In this document: positions 37,044 to 46,012 of the stretch, piece after piece
Layout of the letters: the number at the start of each line of letters is the position of its first letter
Numbering within the stretch: position 1 is the first letter of the stretch
DNA from: Rhizobium sp.
GTDB taxonomy: Bacteria; Pseudomonadota; Alphaproteobacteria; Rhizobiales; Rhizobiaceae
Length of the DNA: 54,860 nt
NCBI GenBank assembly: GCA_003527225.1
Contig: DPXQ01000077.1
Coordinates: 27,109 to 81,968, forward strand
Reading direction: 5' to 3'
Translations under genes and position numbers: made by a program
Notes under the pieces: generated by a model
Databases searched by the model: none
The model's input: only the letters and a program-made list of their open reading frames with translations
Told to the model about the DNA's origin: nothing

Positions 37044-37078
37044 AAAAAATCGGTGGAGAATTTCGCGAATTCTCCACC
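37044..37078 (-). terminator. Terminator of the SRPBCC operon
   Basis: GGTGGAGAATT (37052-37062) pairs perfectly with AATTCTCCACC (37068-37078) around a 5-base loop; on the minus strand a T run follows (37049-37044). It lies 42 bases past the stop at 37120. Confidence 0.85.
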
Positions 37079-37119
37079 TTGGCAGGTGTCAATTTTGCGT
37101 GGCCGCAATTGTCAGCGGT

Positions 37120-37584
37120 TCAGCCGGTCTGTGTGGCGAGATAGGCGTCGAGCTTGGCCAGGGTCTGGTTGCCGCCTTCGACCGCGCCGAATTTCAGCGT
37201 CGCGTCGCGCGCTTCCGGCGTGGGGAAGATGAGGGTGAGCGTTACGCGGGTCTTGTCGCCTTCCGCCTCGAAGCTAATCTCGCCCTCAAAATGGGCGGGC
37301 TCGCCGATCTCGGCGCCGTGATCGTAGACGAGGCGTAACAGCGGGCTGATTTCCCGGTAGCGGATCCAGTTCGGCCAGTCCTTGCCGTCGGGGCCGTGCA
37401 TCGTGTAGCGCCATAGGCCGCCGACGGAGAAATCCATTTCGTGGGTTTCGTTGGCAAAACCGTCCGGTCCCCACCAAGCGTCGAGATGCTCAGGCGTGGA
37501 GAACATCCTGAAGACCAGTTCGGGCGGTGCGCCGATAAGGCGCGTGACGGAAAGGGTTCGGTTCGGATCTGCATGGATGGTCAT
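37120..37584 (-). CDS. SRPBCC (AHSA1/Aha1-like) domain protein
   Basis: A 154-residue START-like protein. RLIGAPPELVFRMFSTPEHLDAWWGPDGFANETHEMDFSVGG is the standard AHSA1 opening, and the C-terminal GGNQTLAKLDAYLA helix closes the ligand cavity. Such proteins bind hydrophobic ligands or act in detoxification; function here unknown. Start ATG 37584 has GGGAAG upstream and lies 2 bases after the stop of the preceding SRPBCC gene. Third gene of an ArsR-SRPBCC-SRPBCC operon ending at a terminator. The operon sits between carB and its decayed 3' copy. Confidence 0.92.
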   Translation of the reverse strand: MTIHADPNRTLSVTRLIGAPPELVFRMFSTPEHLDAWWGPDGFANETHEMDFSVGGLWRYTMHGPDGKDWPNWIRYREISPLLRLVYDHGAEIGEPAHFEGEISFEAEGDKTRVTLTLIFPTPEARDATLKFGAVEGGNQTLAKLDAYLATQTG

Positions 37585-37586
37585 GG

Positions 37587-38033
37587 TCAAGGCTTCCCAG
37601 ATTCGTGTTGAAGATGGTTTTCCAGCCGGTCGAAATTCTGTTCGTTGGCTGCCGCCAGGAATTTCTCGAGCTGCAGGTTTTCCTCGGTGGGCTCGAACAG
37701 CATGCGCCAGGTGAGCCGCGTGCCGTCTGCCTCCTCGTCGAAGGTCATGAACATGGTGAAGACATGCATGGGCAGGTGGTGGATGTAGCTGATCCGCTCC
37801 GGCACCACGATCTCCTCGAACGTGCAGAAGTTGTCGAAGTCCGTGCCATTCGAGGCGGTCATGACGATCCGCCATTTGCCGCCGGGCTGGAAGTCGAATT
37901 CGGGGACGGTGTTGGTGAAGCCATGGGGTCCCCACCAGTGCTTCAGTTGGTCGGGCTCAGCGAAGGCACCGAATACCGCCTGGCGGCTGGCCGCAAAGAC
38001 ACGTGTGTTCAGGATTTCAAGCTTGTCACTCAT
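37587..38033 (-). CDS. SRPBCC (AHSA1-like) domain protein
   Basis: A 148-residue relative of the preceding entry's family: RVFAASRQAVFGAFAEPDQLKHWWGPHGFTNTVPEFDFQPGG, then MTFDEEADGTRLTWRMLFEP and a closing helix QLEKFLAAANEQNFDRLENHL. Its start overlaps the 3' end of the ArsR gene by 8 bases, so translation is coupled. The two SRPBCC proteins are about as different as typical family members, so an old duplication or separate recruitment is likely. Confidence 0.92.
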   Translation of the reverse strand: MSDKLEILNTRVFAASRQAVFGAFAEPDQLKHWWGPHGFTNTVPEFDFQPGGKWRIVMTASNGTDFDNFCTFEEIVVPERISYIHHLPMHVFTMFMTFDEEADGTRLTWRMLFEPTEENLQLEKFLAAANEQNFDRLENHLQHESGKP

Positions 38034-38373
38034 GGTCGTCGCCTTTCTGGTCAGCGTCGCGCTTGATGGTTTCGAGATAGGTTTCCAGCCGGTCGAAGCG
38101 GCGCTCCCAGAGGTCGCGATATTCCTCGAGCCAGCTGTCTAGCTTTCGCAGCGGCTCCGGTTCCAGCCGGCAGGGCCGCCATTGGGCGGTGCGTCCCCGC
38201 GAGATCAGGTTGGCCCGCTCCAGCACCTTCAGGTGCTTGGAGACCGCCGGGAGGGTGATGTCGAAGGGCTCGGCCAGTTCGTTGACGGTCGCCTCGCCCC
38301 GCGCCAGCCGCGCCAGGATCGCCCGGCGGGTGGGGTCGGCAAGTGCTGAAAGGGTTTCAGAAAGCGGGTCCAT
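38026..38373 (-). CDS. ArsR-family regulator of the SRPBCC operon
   Basis: A 115-residue winged-helix repressor: LSALADPTRRAILARLARGEATVNELAEPFDITLPAVSKHLKVLERANLISRGR. It is the SRPBCC-associated type: no cysteine cluster in the alpha3 region, and a C-terminal WLEEYRDLWERRFDRLETYL helix. The ATG at 38373 has no ribosome site (upstream bases are GGCTAAATAAC), so a leaderless or very short leader transcript is possible. Repeats just upstream (38374-38417) look like its operator. Effector unknown. Confidence 0.92.
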   Translation of the reverse strand: MDPLSETLSALADPTRRAILARLARGEATVNELAEPFDITLPAVSKHLKVLERANLISRGRTAQWRPCRLEPEPLRKLDSWLEEYRDLWERRFDRLETYLETIKRDADQKGDDHE

Positions 38374-38417
38374 GTTATTTAGCCATATGGTTATTTACCT
38401 ACGTGGTTAAATAAACC
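38374..38417 (-). promoter_or_regulatory. Candidate ArsR operator: tandem and inverted repeats
   Basis: Plus strand: TTATTTAGCCATATGG (38375-38390) is followed directly by TTATTTACCTACGTGG (38391-38406), a 16-base tandem repeat with 12 matches. GGTTATTTACC (38389-38399) also forms an imperfect inverted repeat with GGTTAAATAAACC (38405-38417). The AT-rich repeats abut the ATG of the ArsR gene and are the expected autoregulatory site. Confidence 0.5.
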
Positions 38418-38419
38418 AT

Positions 38420-38454
38420 AAAAAGAAACCGGTCAACATGTTGTCGACCGGTTT
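38420..38454 (-). terminator. Terminator of carB
   Basis: GAAACCGGTC (38425-38434) pairs with GACCGGTTTC (38445-38454); on the minus strand the stem runs into TTTCTTTTT. It lies 17 bases past the carB stop and just before the ArsR promoter. Confidence 0.85.
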
Positions 38455-38471
38455 CCTTCGCGGGCTTTCGT

Positions 38472-41400
38472 TCAGAAGTAGCTCTGCAGCGGGCGAACCT
38501 CGAGCTGGCCCTTCTTCAGCGCCTGGATGGCTTCCGCGGCGGCGAGCGCGCCGGCCATGGTCGTGTAGTAGGGCACCTTCTGCATAAGGGCGGCGCGGCG
38601 CAGTGACTTGGAGTCCGAGATCGCCTTGTTCGAGTCAGTCGTGTTGACCACCAGCTGGACCTGCCGGTTGCGGATGGCGTCCTCGATATGCGGACGGCCC
38701 TCCAGCACCTTGTTGATCTTCACTGCCTCAATGCCATTCTCGGCGAGGAAGCGCTGGGTGCCGCCGGTCGCCATCACCTTGAAGCCGATTTCCGTCAGCA
38801 AGCGGATCGCCGGCAGGACGCGGACCTTGTCCTCGTCGCGGACCGAGACGAAGACTGTTCCGTCACGCGGCAGTTCGACGCCGGCGCCGAGCTGGCTCTT
38901 GGCAAACGCCAGCGCAAAATCGGTGTCGAGGCCGATGACCTCGCCGGTCGAGCGCATTTCAGGACCAAGCAGTGTGTCGACGCCGGGGAAGCGGGCGAAC
39001 GGGAAGACGGCTTCCTTGACGGCAATATGCTTCAGATTGCGCGGATCCGGCTTCTTGCCATAGGCGGCGATCGCGGCGTCCAGCTTTTCGCCGGTCATGA
39101 TACGGGCGGCGATCTTGGCGATCGGCGCGCCGATCGTCTTGGCGACAAAGGGGACGGTGCGCGAGGCGCGCGGATTGACTTCGAGAACGTAGATAACGCC
39201 ATCCTTGATGGCGTACTGCACGTTCATCAGGCCGCCGACGTTCAGGGCCTTGGCCATGGCCTTGGTCTGGCGCTCCAGTTCGTCGAGGGTTTCCTTGCTG
39301 AGCGAGCGCGACGGCAGCGAGCAGGCGCTGTCGCCGGAATGGATGCCGGCTTCCTCGATGTGCTCCATGATGCCCGAGACGAAGACGTCCGTGCCGTCAC
39401 ACAGCGCATCGACGTCGACTTCGATGGCGTTGGTCAGGTAGCTGTCGAACAGCAGCGGGTTCTTGCCCAGCAGGGTGTTGATCTGGCCGGTCTTGTCGTT
39501 CGGGTAGCGCTGCTTGATGTCTTCCGGAACGAGGCCCGGAACGGTGTCGAGCAGGTAGGACTGCAGCATGCCCTCATCGTGGATAATCTGCATGGCGCGT
39601 CCGCCCAGAACATAAGACGGACGAACCACCAGCGGAAAACCGATCTCGGAGGCGACGAGGCGTGCCTGCTCGACCGAGTAGGCGATGCCGTTGTTCGGCT
39701 GCGTCAGGTCGAGCTTCATCAAGAGCTTCTGGAAACGGTCGCGGTCCTCCGCCAGGTCGATCATGTCGGGTGCCGTGCCGAGGATCGGGATACCGTTCTT
39801 TTCCAACGCCTCGGCGAGCTTCAGCGGCGTCTGGCCACCGAACTGGACGATGACGCCAACCAGCGTTCCCTTTTCCTGCTCGGCGCGCATGATCTCGATA
39901 ACGTCTTCGGCGGTCAGTGGTTCGAAGTAGAGGCGGTCGGAGGTGTCATAGTCAGTCGAAACCGTTTCCGGGTTGCAGTTGACCATGATCGATTCGTAAC
40001 CGGCGTCCTTGAGCGCGAAGGCGGCATGGCAGCAGCAATAATCGAATTCGATGCCCTGGCCGATGCGGTTCGGACCGCCACCGAGGATGACGACCTTCTT
40101 GCGGTCTGAAACCTGAGCCTCCGAGCGTGTGCTGCCGACAAACGGCGTCTCGTAGGTCGAATACATATAGGCCGTCGGCGAGGCGAATTCGGCAGCGCAG
40201 GTGTCGATGCGCTTGAAGACCGGACGCACGTTGAGCGCGTTGCGGATCTCGGCCACTTCCTTCGGGCGCTTGCCGGTGAGGCTGGCGAGGCGCGCGTCGG
40301 AGAAGCCCATGGCTTTGAGCATGCGCAGGTTCTCGGCGTCTTCCGGCAGGCCGTGCTCGCGGATGCGGGCCTCCATGTCGACGATCGCCTTGAACTGGGC
40401 GATGAACCACGGATCGATCTTGCAGCCTTCGTGCACTTCTTCCGGCGTCATGCCGAGGCGCAGTGCCTGGGCGACCATGCGCAGGCGGTCCGGCGTCGGC
40501 GTGCCGATGGCGGCGCGGATGGCGTTCTTGTCGTCGCCCTGGCCAAGGCCCGGAATTTCGATCTCGTCGAGGCCGGTGAGGCCGGTTTCCAGTCCGCGCA
40601 ATGCCTTCTGGAGGGATTCGGCGAAGGTGCGGCCGATCGCCATGACTTCGCCGACCGACTTCATCGCGGTGGTGAGCGTCGGCTCGGCGCCTGGGAACTT
40701 CTCGAAGGCGAAACGCGGGATCTTGGTGACGACATAGTCGATCGACGGCTCGAAGGAGGCCGGGGTCGCGCCGCCGGTGATGTCGTTTTCAAGCTCGTCC
40801 AGCGTGTAGCCGATCGCGAGCTTGGCGGCGATCTTGGCGATCGGGAAACCGGTCGCCTTGGAGGCAAGCGCCGAGGAGCGCGAAACGCGCGGGTTCATTT
40901 CTATGACGACGAGGCGGCCGTCCTTCGGGTTGACGGCGAACTGGACGTTCGAGCCGCCGGTCTCGACGCCGATCTCGCGCAGCACCGCGATCGAGGCGTT
41001 GCGCATCATCTGGTATTCCTTGTCCGTCAAGGTCAACGCAGGGGCAACGGTGATCGAGTCACCGGTGTGAACGCCCATCGGATCGATGTTTTCGATCGAG
41101 CAGATGATGATGCAATTGTCCGCCTTGTCGCGGACGACTTCCATCTCATATTCCTTCCAGCCCAGCACCGACTCTTCGATCAGCACCTCGGTGGTCGGCG
41201 AGGCGTCGAGGCCGGAGCCGATGATCTCGAAGAATTCCGAGCGGTTGTAAGCGATGCCGCCGCCGGTGCCGCCCATGGTGAAGGACGGACGGATGATCGC
41301 CGGCAGGCCGACCTCGTCGAGCGCCTGGGCTGCGATCGCCATGGCGTGGTTCATGTAGCGCTGCTTGCGGTCGGTCTCGCCGAGGTTCCACTGGTTCTCC

Positions 41401-41954
41401 AGCTCGTCCAGCGCCTTGTCGAGTTCGGCGCCCGACAGCGTCGCCTTGAGGTGGGCGCGGGCCGATTCATGCGTCTTGCGGTCGAGATCCTTGATCTCAG
41501 TGGCGTTCGCCAGCATGGACTTCGGCGTTTCGAGGCCGATGCGGGTCATGGCTTCGCGGAAGAGGGCGCGGTCTTCGGCCATGTCGATTGCGGCGGGCTT
41601 GGCGCCGATCATCTCGACATTGTAGCGGTCGAGCACGCCCATGCGCTTCAGCGAGAGCGCGGTGTTGAGAGCGGTCTGGCCGCCCATGGTCGGGAGCAGC
41701 GCATCCGGGCGCTCCTTGGCGATGATCTTGGCGACGACTTCCGGGGTGATCGGCTCGACGTAAGTGGCGTCGGCGAGACCCGGATCGGTCATGATCGTCG
41801 CCGGGTTGGAGTTGACCAGGATGACCCGGTAGCCTTCCTCCTTCAGCGCCTTGACGGCCTGCGTGCCGGAATAGTCGAATTCGCAAGCCTGGCCGATCAC
41901 GATCGGGCCAGCGCCGATGATGAGTATGGATTTGATATCTTGGCGCTTGGGCAT
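38472..41954 (-). CDS. carB: Carbamoyl-phosphate synthase large subunit
   Basis: A full-length 1160-residue subunit making carbamoyl phosphate from bicarbonate, two ATP and ammonia delivered by CarA; product feeds arginine and pyrimidine synthesis. Two homologous synthetase halves are visible: the first opens [26 protein letters not shown], the second [21 protein letters not shown] near residue 640. ATP-grasp signatures include [10 protein letters not shown] and [35 protein letters not shown] marks the second half. The C-terminal MGS-like allosteric domain ends in RPLQSYF. It is some 90 residues longer than the E. coli enzyme, normal for rhizobia. carA lies 5.5 kb away on the same strand, not adjacent. 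Confidence 0.98.
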   Translation of the reverse strand: MPKRQDIKSILIIGAGPIVIGQACEFDYSGTQAVKALKEEGYRVILVNSNPATIMTDPGLADATYVEPITPEVVAKIIAKERPDALLPTMGGQTALNTALSLKRMGVLDRYNVEMIGAKPAAIDMAEDRALFREAMTRIGLETPKSMLANATEIKDLDRKTHESARAHLKATLSGAELDKALDELENQWNLGETDRKQRYMNHAMAIAAQALDEVGLPAIIRPSFTMGGTGGGIAYNRSEFFEIIGSGLDASPTTEVLIEESVLGWKEYEMEVVRDKADNCIIICSIENIDPMGVHTGDSITVAPALTLTDKEYQMMRNASIAVLREIGVETGGSNVQFAVNPKDGRLVVIEMNPRVSRSSALASKATGFPIAKIAAKLAIGYTLDELENDITGGATPASFEPSIDYVVTKIPRFAFEKFPGAEPTLTTAMKSVGEVMAIGRTFAESLQKALRGLETGLTGLDEIEIPGLGQGDDKNAIRAAIGTPTPDRLRMVAQALRLGMTPEEVHEGCKIDPWFIAQFKAIVDMEARIREHGLPEDAENLRMLKAMGFSDARLASLTGKRPKEVAEIRNALNVRPVFKRIDTCAAEFASPTAYMYSTYETPFVGSTRSEAQVSDRKKVVILGGGPNRIGQGIEFDYCCCHAAFALKDAGYESIMVNCNPETVSTDYDTSDRLYFEPLTAEDVIEIMRAEQEKGTLVGVIVQFGGQTPLKLAEALEKNGIPILGTAPDMIDLAEDRDRFQKLLMKLDLTQPNNGIAYSVEQARLVASEIGFPLVVRPSYVLGGRAMQIIHDEGMLQSYLLDTVPGLVPEDIKQRYPNDKTGQINTLLGKNPLLFDSYLTNAIEVDVDALCDGTDVFVSGIMEHIEEAGIHSGDSACSLPSRSLSKETLDELERQTKAMAKALNVGGLMNVQYAIKDGVIYVLEVNPRASRTVPFVAKTIGAPIAKIAARIMTGEKLDAAIAAYGKKPDPRNLKHIAVKEAVFPFARFPGVDTLLGPEMRSTGEVIGLDTDFALAFAKSQLGAGVELPRDGTVFVSVRDEDKVRVLPAIRLLTEIGFKVMATGGTQRFLAENGIEAVKINKVLEGRPHIEDAIRNRQVQLVVNTTDSNKAISDSKSLRRAALMQKVPYYTTMAGALAAAEAIQALKKGQLEVRPLQSYF

Positions 41955-42228
41955 GGTCTCATTCCGCTTTCAGGTTGCGCGAAAAACCGGCCAAGGTGAG
42001 TGGATATCACCGGCCGGGCGCACATACGAGGTCTTTTAAGGCTAGAAGGGGCTTATAGGGAAATGTTTGGCGTAGAGGAACCCCGAAATTGACGAAACCG
42101 ACAGGAATCTTCGGGTACGCGTGAAAGCCTGGAGGCGTTGTGCGACGGGAGCTGCGCCGGGCAGCCACATTGCCTTGGCAGGGCGGCGTGCTACTGTCGC
42201 TATGGGGATGTCAAGGGAAGGGGAAAGT

Positions 42229-43725
42229 GTGCTCGACGGCTATGCGAATTTTGATGGCCTGGGCCTGGCGGAACTGGTGCGCAGCGGGCAGGTTTCTGCC
42301 GCTGAACTGGTGGAGACCGCGATCACCGAAATCGAACGGCTCAATCCACCGCTGAATGCGGTGACCCGGACGATGTTCGACGAGGCGCGGCGGGCGGCGG
42401 CTGGGCCTATTGGCGAGGGGCCGTTCGCCGGGGTGCCCTTCCTGTTGAAGGACCTCCTCTCCCAGGTCGAGGGCATTCCGACCTCGCAAGGCAACAGGCT
42501 CTTGGCGAAGATCCCGGCTCCTGGTGACAGCGAACTGGTCAAGCGTTGGAAACGGGCCGGGCTGATCTTCGTCGGCAAGACCAATACCCCCGAGTTCGGG
42601 CTGACACCCTATACCGAGCCGGCGGCCTTCGGGCCGACCCGTAACCCCTGGGACCTGACGCGCACGCCGGGTGGTTCCAGCGGCGGCTCGGCAGCGGCGG
42701 TTGCCGCCGGCATGGTGCCGATGGCGTCAGGGGGTGACGGCGGCGGCTCTATCCGCATCCCGGCCTCGGCCTGCGGCCTGTTCGGAATGAAGCCGACGCG
42801 CGGACGGACCCCCGTCGGTCCCTATATTGGCGAGGCTTGGGCGGGTTTTGCCGGTGAGCATGTTCTCACGCGCTCCGTACGTGATTCCGCGGCCCTTCTG
42901 GACGCAACCCATGGGCCCGATACCGGCACACCGCATCCGCTGCCGGTATACCAGGGATCGTGGCTCAAGGCAGTCGGACACCCACCGCGACGCCTTCGCA
43001 TTGCGGTATCGAACATGCCGATGCTCGGCAAAGCAATAGCCCCGGAGGTCAGTGCTGCATTCGCCGATTCCGTGCGACTTCTCGAAAGTCTCGGGCATGA
43101 GATTGTCGAGTCCGCACCCAAGGTCGACCGGGACGCGTTTTCACTCGCCTTTCTCACCGTGCTCGCGGCCGAACTCCGCGCCGATATAGAGCTGGCGGCC
43201 GAGATTGCCGGCGTGAAAGTGCGGCCTGAGGATTTCGATGCGTCGTCCTTCGGTCTGGGCCTCCTGGGGCACGCGTTCTCGGCGACGGAACTGACGGCTG
43301 CGCTGCGTTATCTCAAGCTTTCGTCCCGCGCCATCATGGGTTTCTTCGAGAGCCATGATGTTCTGATGACGCCGGTACTTTCGAGGCTGCCGGTCAAGAT
43401 CGGGGAATTGGAACCGTCGGTGCTCGAAAAGAAACTCATCCGCTTCATGGGTCATATGAGGGGTGGCTGGCTTCTGAAGAAACTCGGCATCGCTAATCAG
43501 CTTGCGGCCGAGACCTTCGAGTTCATTCCCTGGACGCCTGTCTTCAACGTGACCGGGCAGCCGGCCATGTCCGTTCCGCTTTTCTGGTCCAAGGACAACT
43601 TGCCGATCGGAATGCATTTCGTCGGGCGGTTCGCGGACGAGGAAACGCTCTTCAGGCTTGCCGGGCAACTCGAACAGGCGCGGCCGTGGAAAGACCGGTG
43701 GCCGCCACTGTCATCGAGTAAGTGA
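42229..43725 (+). CDS. Amidase (amidase-signature family)
   Basis: A 498-residue hydrolase. GTG 42229 is chosen because GGAAGGGG lies about 6 bases upstream; earlier ATGs at 42202 and 42208 have none. The Ser-cisSer-Lys triad is in place: Lys in PFLLKDLL, the Ser pair in [16 protein letters not shown] and [13 protein letters not shown]. The family hydrolyses amides such as indole-acetamide, aryl amides or 6-aminohexanoate dimers. It is not GatA, which belongs to a gatCAB set. Divergent from carB with about 270 bases between. Substrate unknown. Confidence 0.93.
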   Translation: MLDGYANFDGLGLAELVRSGQVSAAELVETAITEIERLNPPLNAVTRTMFDEARRAAAGPIGEGPFAGVPFLLKDLLSQVEGIPTSQGNRLLAKIPAPGDSELVKRWKRAGLIFVGKTNTPEFGLTPYTEPAAFGPTRNPWDLTRTPGGSSGGSAAAVAAGMVPMASGGDGGGSIRIPASACGLFGMKPTRGRTPVGPYIGEAWAGFAGEHVLTRSVRDSAALLDATHGPDTGTPHPLPVYQGSWLKAVGHPPRRLRIAVSNMPMLGKAIAPEVSAAFADSVRLLESLGHEIVESAPKVDRDAFSLAFLTVLAAELRADIELAAEIAGVKVRPEDFDASSFGLGLLGHAFSATELTAALRYLKLSSRAIMGFFESHDVLMTPVLSRLPVKIGELEPSVLEKKLIRFMGHMRGGWLLKKLGIANQLAAETFEFIPWTPVFNVTGQPAMSVPLFWSKDNLPIGMHFVGRFADEETLFRLAGQLEQARPWKDRWPPLSSSK

Positions 43726-43864
43726 AGGCGTCCGCCGCCGTCCGTCGGTTTAGCATCTGCTTATTTCCCATGGCCGGCTGGAACGCTTTGCTCTATAGAC
43801 GGTTATATCCGAATTGAGGGTTGAAGCCGCGCGCGGACAAGCCATAGGGAGAGGGTCCTACATC

Positions 43865-44791
43865 ATGGAATGGAAAGGCCGACGGCAGTCTAACAATATC
43901 GAGGATCGCCGTGACGCCTCGACCGGCCGCGCCGGGATGGGTCGAGATCCGTCAGGGCGATCCGGCATCCGGATTCCGATGGGAAGCGGTCGCCGCGGCG
44001 GAGGCCTGAGCATCGGCACCATCATCTTTCTGGTTGTGATCTACTTCCTCCTGAAGATGATGGGCATCGATATGTTGCAGATGCTGGACGACGGTTCGAT
44101 GACCGGTCCTGGATATGAGCAGTCAGTGGGCGAACGCCCGAGTGCTCCCGCGACCGACGAGATGACTGCCTTCGTGCGCACCGTCCTTGCCGAAACCGAG
44201 GATACCTGGAACGGTATCTTCAAGGCGGCGGGGGAAAACTACGAGGAGCCGACGTTGGTGCTGTTCTCGGGCGGTGTCAGCTCTGCCTGCGGCTTTGCTT
44301 CTGCCGCGACCGGCCCGTTCTATTGCCCGGGCGACCGCAAGGTCTATCTCGACACCGACTTTTTCCGGCAGCTCGAACAGCAATTCGGTGCCTCGGGCGA
44401 CTTCGCCGAGGCCTATGTCATCGCCCATGAAATCGGTCATCACGTGCAGAACCTGACCGGCATTCTGCCGAAGTTCAACCAGATGCGGCAGTCGATGGGC
44501 GAGGTCGAGGCAAACCAGATGTCGGTTCGCGTCGAGTTGCAGGCCGACTGTTTCTCCGGCATCTGGGCGAAATACACAGAGCAAAAGGGTCTGCTCGAAG
44601 CCGGCGATCTGGACGAAGCGCTGAACGCGGCCCGTCAGATTGGCGACGACACCCTCCAGAAGCGCAGCCAGGGCTATGTCGTTCCCGATAGCTTCAACCA
44701 CGGAACCTCGGCGCAACGGATGAAATGGTTCAAGCGCGGCTTCGACAGCGGCAGGGTGGACGCCTGCGATACGTTTTCGGGCGCGATCTGA
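43865..44791 (+). CDS. Neutral zinc metallopeptidase, YpfJ family
   Basis: A 308-residue membrane-anchored protein. A basic, glycine-rich N-terminus (EWKGRRQSNNIEDRR, SGRRGGGLSIG) leads to one helix (IGTIIFLVVIYFLLKMMGI, about 50-70), with the rest presumably periplasmic. The catalytic motif is AHEIGHHVQN (HExxH) and the downstream VELQADCFSGIWA supplies the third ligand. The typical YpfJ blocks CGFASAATGPFYCPGDRKVYLD and GTSAQRMKWFKRGFDSG are present. Substrate unknown. Start MEWKGRRQSNN is the family N-terminus. Confidence 0.94.
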   Translation: MEWKGRRQSNNIEDRRDASTGRAGMGRDPSGRSGIRIPMGSGRRGGGLSIGTIIFLVVIYFLLKMMGIDMLQMLDDGSMTGPGYEQSVGERPSAPATDEMTAFVRTVLAETEDTWNGIFKAAGENYEEPTLVLFSGGVSSACGFASAATGPFYCPGDRKVYLDTDFFRQLEQQFGASGDFAEAYVIAHEIGHHVQNLTGILPKFNQMRQSMGEVEANQMSVRVELQADCFSGIWAKYTEQKGLLEAGDLDEALNAARQIGDDTLQKRSQGYVVPDSFNHGTSAQRMKWFKRGFDSGRVDACDTFSGAI

Positions 44792-44826
44792 TCGTCGGGG
44801 CGTGACGCGTTCCGTCGATTTCCACT

Positions 44827-45306
44827 CTAGCGATACATCCCGTCGCGCAGATTGATACCGTATTCGATCCAGGCCTTGAGGGCACAGAGCATTTGTGCCC
44901 AGCCCTGGCAGTTGCCGTAGGATGCGGCGAGGCCCGTCGGGGTCTCCCGCCAGCCTTCCTCGGCGATCGTCACCAGGGTTCTGCCATCTTCGAGTGGAGC
45001 GAAGGTCATGGTGACTTGCGTTTTGTAGCCGGCTCCGGTGGTGACGGCGTCGCCGTCGACCGGGCCACCTTCGTTTGCTTCCCATCTGAGCACGATCCGT
45101 CGGTCCTGTTCGACCTCGATCACATCCACGGGGAAGGCGCCAGGGAAGTCATGGAAATCCCAGGTGACAGTCGTTCCCGATTCGAGCCGCCCCTTGGCGC
45201 CGCCAGTGGTGAAGTACTGCGACAGGTTCTGGGGATTGGCGACCGCCTCGAAAACATCGTGCACCGGGCGAGCGATATGGGCGGATACTTTGAACTTGAG
45301 TTCCAT
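44827..45306 (-). CDS. SRPBCC domain protein, ArsR-linked
   Basis: A 159-residue START-like protein (KFKVSAHIARPVHDVFEAVANPQNLSQYFTTGG; closing GWAQMLCALKAWIEYGINLRDG). Two adjacent ATGs follow AAGGAGG; the second (45306) has the better spacing. It is divergent from the ArsR gene, and a perfect palindrome lies between the two starts, so the repressor probably controls both. Function unknown; members bind hydrophobic ligands. Confidence 0.91.
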   Translation of the reverse strand: MELKFKVSAHIARPVHDVFEAVANPQNLSQYFTTGGAKGRLESGTTVTWDFHDFPGAFPVDVIEVEQDRRIVLRWEANEGGPVDGDAVTTGAGYKTQVTMTFAPLEDGRTLVTIAEEGWRETPTGLAASYGNCQGWAQMLCALKAWIEYGINLRDGMYR

Positions 45307-45329
45307 CATGGCCTCCTTGTATCGGCATC

Positions 45330-45357
45330 AATCATGTTATAAAAATATAACATGATT
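45330..45357. promoter_or_regulatory. Perfect palindromic operator overlapping the ArsR start codon
   Basis: AATCATGTTATA (45330-45341), four As, then TATAACATGATT (45346-45357): a 12-bp perfect inverted repeat. The ATG of the divergent ArsR gene (45352-45354) is inside the right arm, and the SRPBCC start is 24 bases to the left. There is no ribosome site before the ArsR ATG. This is the expected binding site for the ArsR dimer. Confidence 0.7.
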
Positions 45358-45684
45358 GCTTCGCATCTGGAAGACACTGTTTTCAAGGCGCTGGCGGCGT
45401 CGGTGCGCCGGGCGATCCTCGACGCGTTAAAGGACGGGCCCAAGACTACCGGCGCCCTTTGCGATTCATTTCAACCGCTTGACCGCTGCACGGTGATGCA
45501 ACACCTGAAGGTGCTCGAGGGCGCGGACCTGATCATTGTCCGGCGCGAGGGACGCGAGCGCTGGAACCACCTGAACCCGCTGCCGATCAAGGCGATCCAT
45601 GACCGCTGGATCGGTGCCTATGCGGCCGATGCGGTCAACCTGCTGGCGAAGATGAAGAGCGACCTCGAAGGGCCGCTCTCCTGA
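45352..45684 (+). CDS. ArsR-family regulator, probably leaderless
   Basis: A 110-residue winged-helix repressor: FKALAASVRRAILDALKDGPKTTGALCDSFQPLDRCTVMQHLKVLEGADLIIVRREGRERW. Cys37 and Cys46 flank the alpha3 region, which could matter for sensing. The sequence before its ATG is an AT-rich palindrome without a ribosome site, and no other in-frame ATG precedes the conserved helix, so leaderless translation is likely. It is divergent from an SRPBCC gene. Similar in layout to, but distinct from, the ArsR at 38026-38373. Confidence 0.9.
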   Translation: MIASHLEDTVFKALAASVRRAILDALKDGPKTTGALCDSFQPLDRCTVMQHLKVLEGADLIIVRREGRERWNHLNPLPIKAIHDRWIGAYAADAVNLLAKMKSDLEGPLS

Positions 45685-45911
45685 AGCGATCGACGAAGGC
45701 GGTCCGGCGTTTTTGCCTGCCACCCGATCGTCGCGAACTGGTTCATCAACAGGCGGCGCAGCATCGCACTTTCAGTGGCGCATCATTTTCTGGCGTTTCG
45801 AGCGGGACGAGGCGACGGTGACGGTCCGCGCACCGAACCGCGCCCGGTCCACCGCAGACATCACGCATTCCATCAGCCTCTGTGAACTATCGACGATATT
45901 TTTTGCACTAT

Positions 45912-46007
45912 GCGCCCGCTGCTTGCTACCGTAGCGGGTTTCTACTATCCAAGGAACACGCGCCGCTCGCCAGCATCCTCTGGAAGCGGCTTTTTTCGTC
46001 TTGGATA
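45912..46007 (+). promoter_or_regulatory. Structured 5' leader with terminator before the MATE gene
   Basis: The leader follows a possible -10 (CACTAT, 45906-45911). It has stem CCCGCT/AGCGGG (45915-45920 / 45933-45938), then an intrinsic terminator: GCCGCT..CCAG (45962-45973) paired with CTGG.AGCGGC (45980-45990), then six Ts (45991-45996). An outer helix TATCCAAG (45946-45953) with CTTGGATA (46000-46007) closes over the terminator and hides the only purine-rich bases before the ATG at 46013. This suits an attenuator or riboswitch, or a short sRNA. It matches no riboswitch class I recognise; the other ~230 bases of the gap hold nothing clear. Confidence 0.5.
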
Positions 46008-46012
46008 TTGTC

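Noticed and set aside
37041..37060. Apparent further similarity of the remnant to carB (CGCAAAATCGGTG)
   Set aside because: The bases form the T run and stem of the SRPBCC operon terminator; the short match is likely chance, so the remnant is ended at 36972.
40353..41999. 548-codon open frame on the plus strand (and a 473-codon one at 38688-40109)
   Set aside because: Antisense to carB, which is complete and unmistakable.
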